From Lethocerus indicus (taxonomy: Eukaryota; Arthropoda; Insecta; Hemiptera; Belostomatidae): a stretch of 64,000 nt of DNA. Shown here one piece after another: positions 61,591 to 64,000 of this stretch. Numbering within the stretch: the first letter of the stretch is position 1; each line of letters begins with the position of its first letter. Both the position numbers and the translations under genes were made by a program. The stretch lies in contig JACDQD010000104.1 of NCBI GenBank assembly GCA_019843655.1, forward strand, positions 8,060,001-8,124,000, given 5' to 3'. Under the pieces are notes generated by a model. That model did not search any database. It saw only the letters and a list, made by a program, of their open reading frames with translations, and was not told the origin of the DNA.

Positions 61591-64000
61591 ACGAATTCTT
61601 TCTGTAGCCCAGTAAATAAATCGTGATATCGGGACTGTCATCGCGAAAGTCACTCGAAACAATTTTGAAACTTCTAAAAACGATACTTTAGATCTGACTT
61701 AAGTTTAATCTCTCGAACCGAGTACAGAAAGTGACCACCGGCTCGGCTTCCGCGGCCGAAAAATATGAGATAAAATCTGGGGGATAGAACAGAAGGGCTA
61801 GAGGGGTTGTTGGGAGGCGGCGGCCAAATAAAGGCCGCTACGACGCTTTTAAATTATCGGACGGGGTCAATCGCTCGTCCGTCCGTTTAAATTGGCGTTT
61901 AAAATAGTGACCCGGTGAAATATGGCGGCTGGCCCGTGTCCAATATGAGAGGAAGCGGTCGTTTACACCCTCGGTGTACTACCTACTTACACTGCCTCCT
62001 ACCTGTTCTATTCTATTTCAGCATCCTCAACCCCCCACCCTCCAGCTCCAACCCCCCGGTGCACCCCTTAACCCTCTTAACCAGGTGCAAATCTCGAGCA
62101 CTCCGTGGACTGCACCCGAGGCCAATTGCACGCGAGCCACATTTCAACAAATTAAATAGGCCATTTAATCGCCCCATTTCCCACCGAATGCGCCCCCGAC
62201 AAGAGACAGTTACGTGAGGACGTTTAATTTTATTTCCGAATAGTTTCGCTGCGAGGCGTCTCGACGGAGCCCGCAGATTTCCCCCACAGTTTCTACTTTG
62301 GAGAGAACGACTACCGGCTTTGGGCTTTTGCACTGTGGTCTCTAATGGAATTCTTTCGATTTCAGTTATCGGGCCGAAAACACGCTGATTTTTTATTGCC
62401 GAAGGACAGACGATAGGCTTACGCGATAAAGATTATTTTACGCGATAAAATTCGGTATCTCTTTCGTCATTTATTAAAACCGCCTCTAAACCCGCTTAGA
62501 TCTCTCGCCCGATATTCTGTTCGTCGATCGATGCGCGACAAAAAAATCGTTACGAAAAAAGTTTCGGCGATTTCGTTGTTATACGCCCATAAACAAACCG
62601 TTTTCTGATAAATAAACACATTGGAATAATGGTGAATTTGCCTCTCAACAATTGTCTACTCTAGATTTGACCCCGACCTTCGAAGGGGGGAAAATAATTT
62701 CTTATTTATTGGCACTGGGCGCTTTTCCAGGAAAACGAGGAGGAGAACTAGCCAAGATTCGCGGGGAGAAAATTTAAGATTAAAGAAAGTAGCAGTCGCC
62801 ACCCAGAAAAGAGAATGGAAAACAGACGGAAATTGGATTTTGCGGGACCGCTTAATAAAAAAGGACGGATATTGAAATTAGATTTCATCGATATTTTATT
62901 TTTATATATTTTTTAAATCACGCCGGCTTCCTTCCTCACATTTCGATGAATCCGCGATGAGTGAAACGCTGCCGGTATGCTAGAAGATTTTTAAGGTTTT
63001 TAAGGAACCAGGGCAGAATTCAATGTGAAGGTTTCATACGGTACACGCCATCCAGAAGAGAGAATAAGCTAAGAATAAAAAATCCCACAACTTTTTATAT
63101 TTTAAAACAGTCCGAAAATGTTATAGTATTCATCCGGGAGCAATTAAAAATAAAGAAAAATAACGGTGTAATTAGCGTAGTAATTACTACGGGGTTAGGG
63201 GAGAGCGGACATTGACTCTGTCCTCTGTGTTAGCTTAGCACGTGGCGGCCGACCATTGTCCTTATTCATAGTTTTAAAAGCCGGTCTTCCCTCTGAAACC
63301 CAATAAAAGTAGAAATAACGCCGGTAATAAAACCCGAATTTCATTGCTCAAGTCTCAAAGGAAACTGCAAAAGGTAGGTAAGCCATTTATAATTTTTTCC
63401 GAATACAGAAATTTAACATAGAAAAGAAAGACAACAACTGACAAATTGATAATATACAGTTGTATATTAAACTGTTTAATTTGGCCGTTTTGTATTTGCT
63501 GGGTTACACAAAGCGTTACAGCTCACACAGAATACGATCCGTAATCCTTCGTAAAGTCGTTAAAGCGCCAACCTTTATGTTTCCGACCGCACAATACATA
63601 AGGATGTGAGAGTTCACTTTTCCCCAATATATAAATTCTTCCGTTCAAAACTGTCCAATCGATCTAATCCCTCGATGTGTCACTTTTTCTGAAAATCCCT
63701 GAACTGATAAATAGTGATTTCCTCAATAGCCAGTATTAAGAGCAGTTCCATCAATGGGATCAACGATTGATTCTCCACCGAAAGTACAAGTGTTATCAAA
63801 TTTAAAAAAATTTTATTCGTGACTCGAAATAAGGAAAAAATATCTTCGCCCTACTGTTCAAGATCCGAACATAAAGCAGAAAAAAAACGTATTTTTACTT
63901 ATGCGTCTAATTTTTTAAAATACAATCTTCACATTTGAAACGTGTCTAACAGTCCTGCTGAAGACAGAATACCCGTCTTGATCCTTTATTCTGCCGTCTC
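61591..64000. other. Gene-free intergenic DNA to the window end
   Basis: GC-rich, CpG-containing islets at 61800-62330 with TTTAAATT-type AT-rich words embedded in them resemble conserved regulatory DNA. No coding exon is seen. Confidence 0.45.

Overview
The window is nuclear DNA from an animal, most likely an arthropod and probably an insect. Exons are short and interrupted by introns of about 85 to 560 bp with GT..AG ends. Intergenic DNA is long, with many microsatellites and small non-autonomous transposons, and the one recognisable protein is animal-type. There are no operons, ribosome binding sites or other bacterial features. Species-level placement is beyond what can be read here.

Region by region. 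(1) 1-15.9 kb is gene-free, CpG-containing intergenic DNA with GC-box clusters, CT/GA and TCC tracts, a 71-bp minisatellite with an E-box in most units (11.71-12.42 kb), a duplicated non-coding module (6.8-7.0 and 7.7-7.8 kb), a GC-rich hairpin (12.98-13.06 kb) and one strong CTCF-like motif (10.17 kb). (2) 16.4-27.2 kb is a large AT-rich composite repeat. About 4.2 forward units of a ~715-bp satellite are followed by about 6.5 units in the opposite orientation, with a direct repeat of ~780 bp at each side. Each of the 11 motif-bearing units keeps the same CpG-containing CTCF-like block in otherwise CpG-poor sequence. (3) 28.5-30.8 kb, minus strand, holds the 3' six coding exons of a PAQR3-type seven-transmembrane protein (303 residues visible, carboxy terminus intact). 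(4) 30.8-55.8 kb has no convincing exon; it carries MITEs, including a 182-bp piggyBac-like MITE flanked by TTAA. It may be a ~25-kb first intron if the plausible minus-strand exon at 55.82-56.03 kb belongs to PAQR3, but the reading phases do not match directly. (5) 56.9-64 kb contains one possible plus-strand exon and further MITE copies.

The most interesting signals are three. First, the inverted satellite array with a conserved CTCF-like core. Second, a foldback MITE family (copies at 11.1, 28.7, 32.5, 34.1, 35.4, 42.6, 52.9, 56.7, 57.4 and 61.4 kb) carrying a hammerhead-ribozyme-like core, with matching stem I arms, a three-base-pair stem II and a palindromic stem III. Third, a sharply bounded CpG-poor domain (about 15.9-30.3 kb) covering the array and most of the visible PAQR3 gene. 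All statements are from reading the sequence by eye; no search or folding was run.
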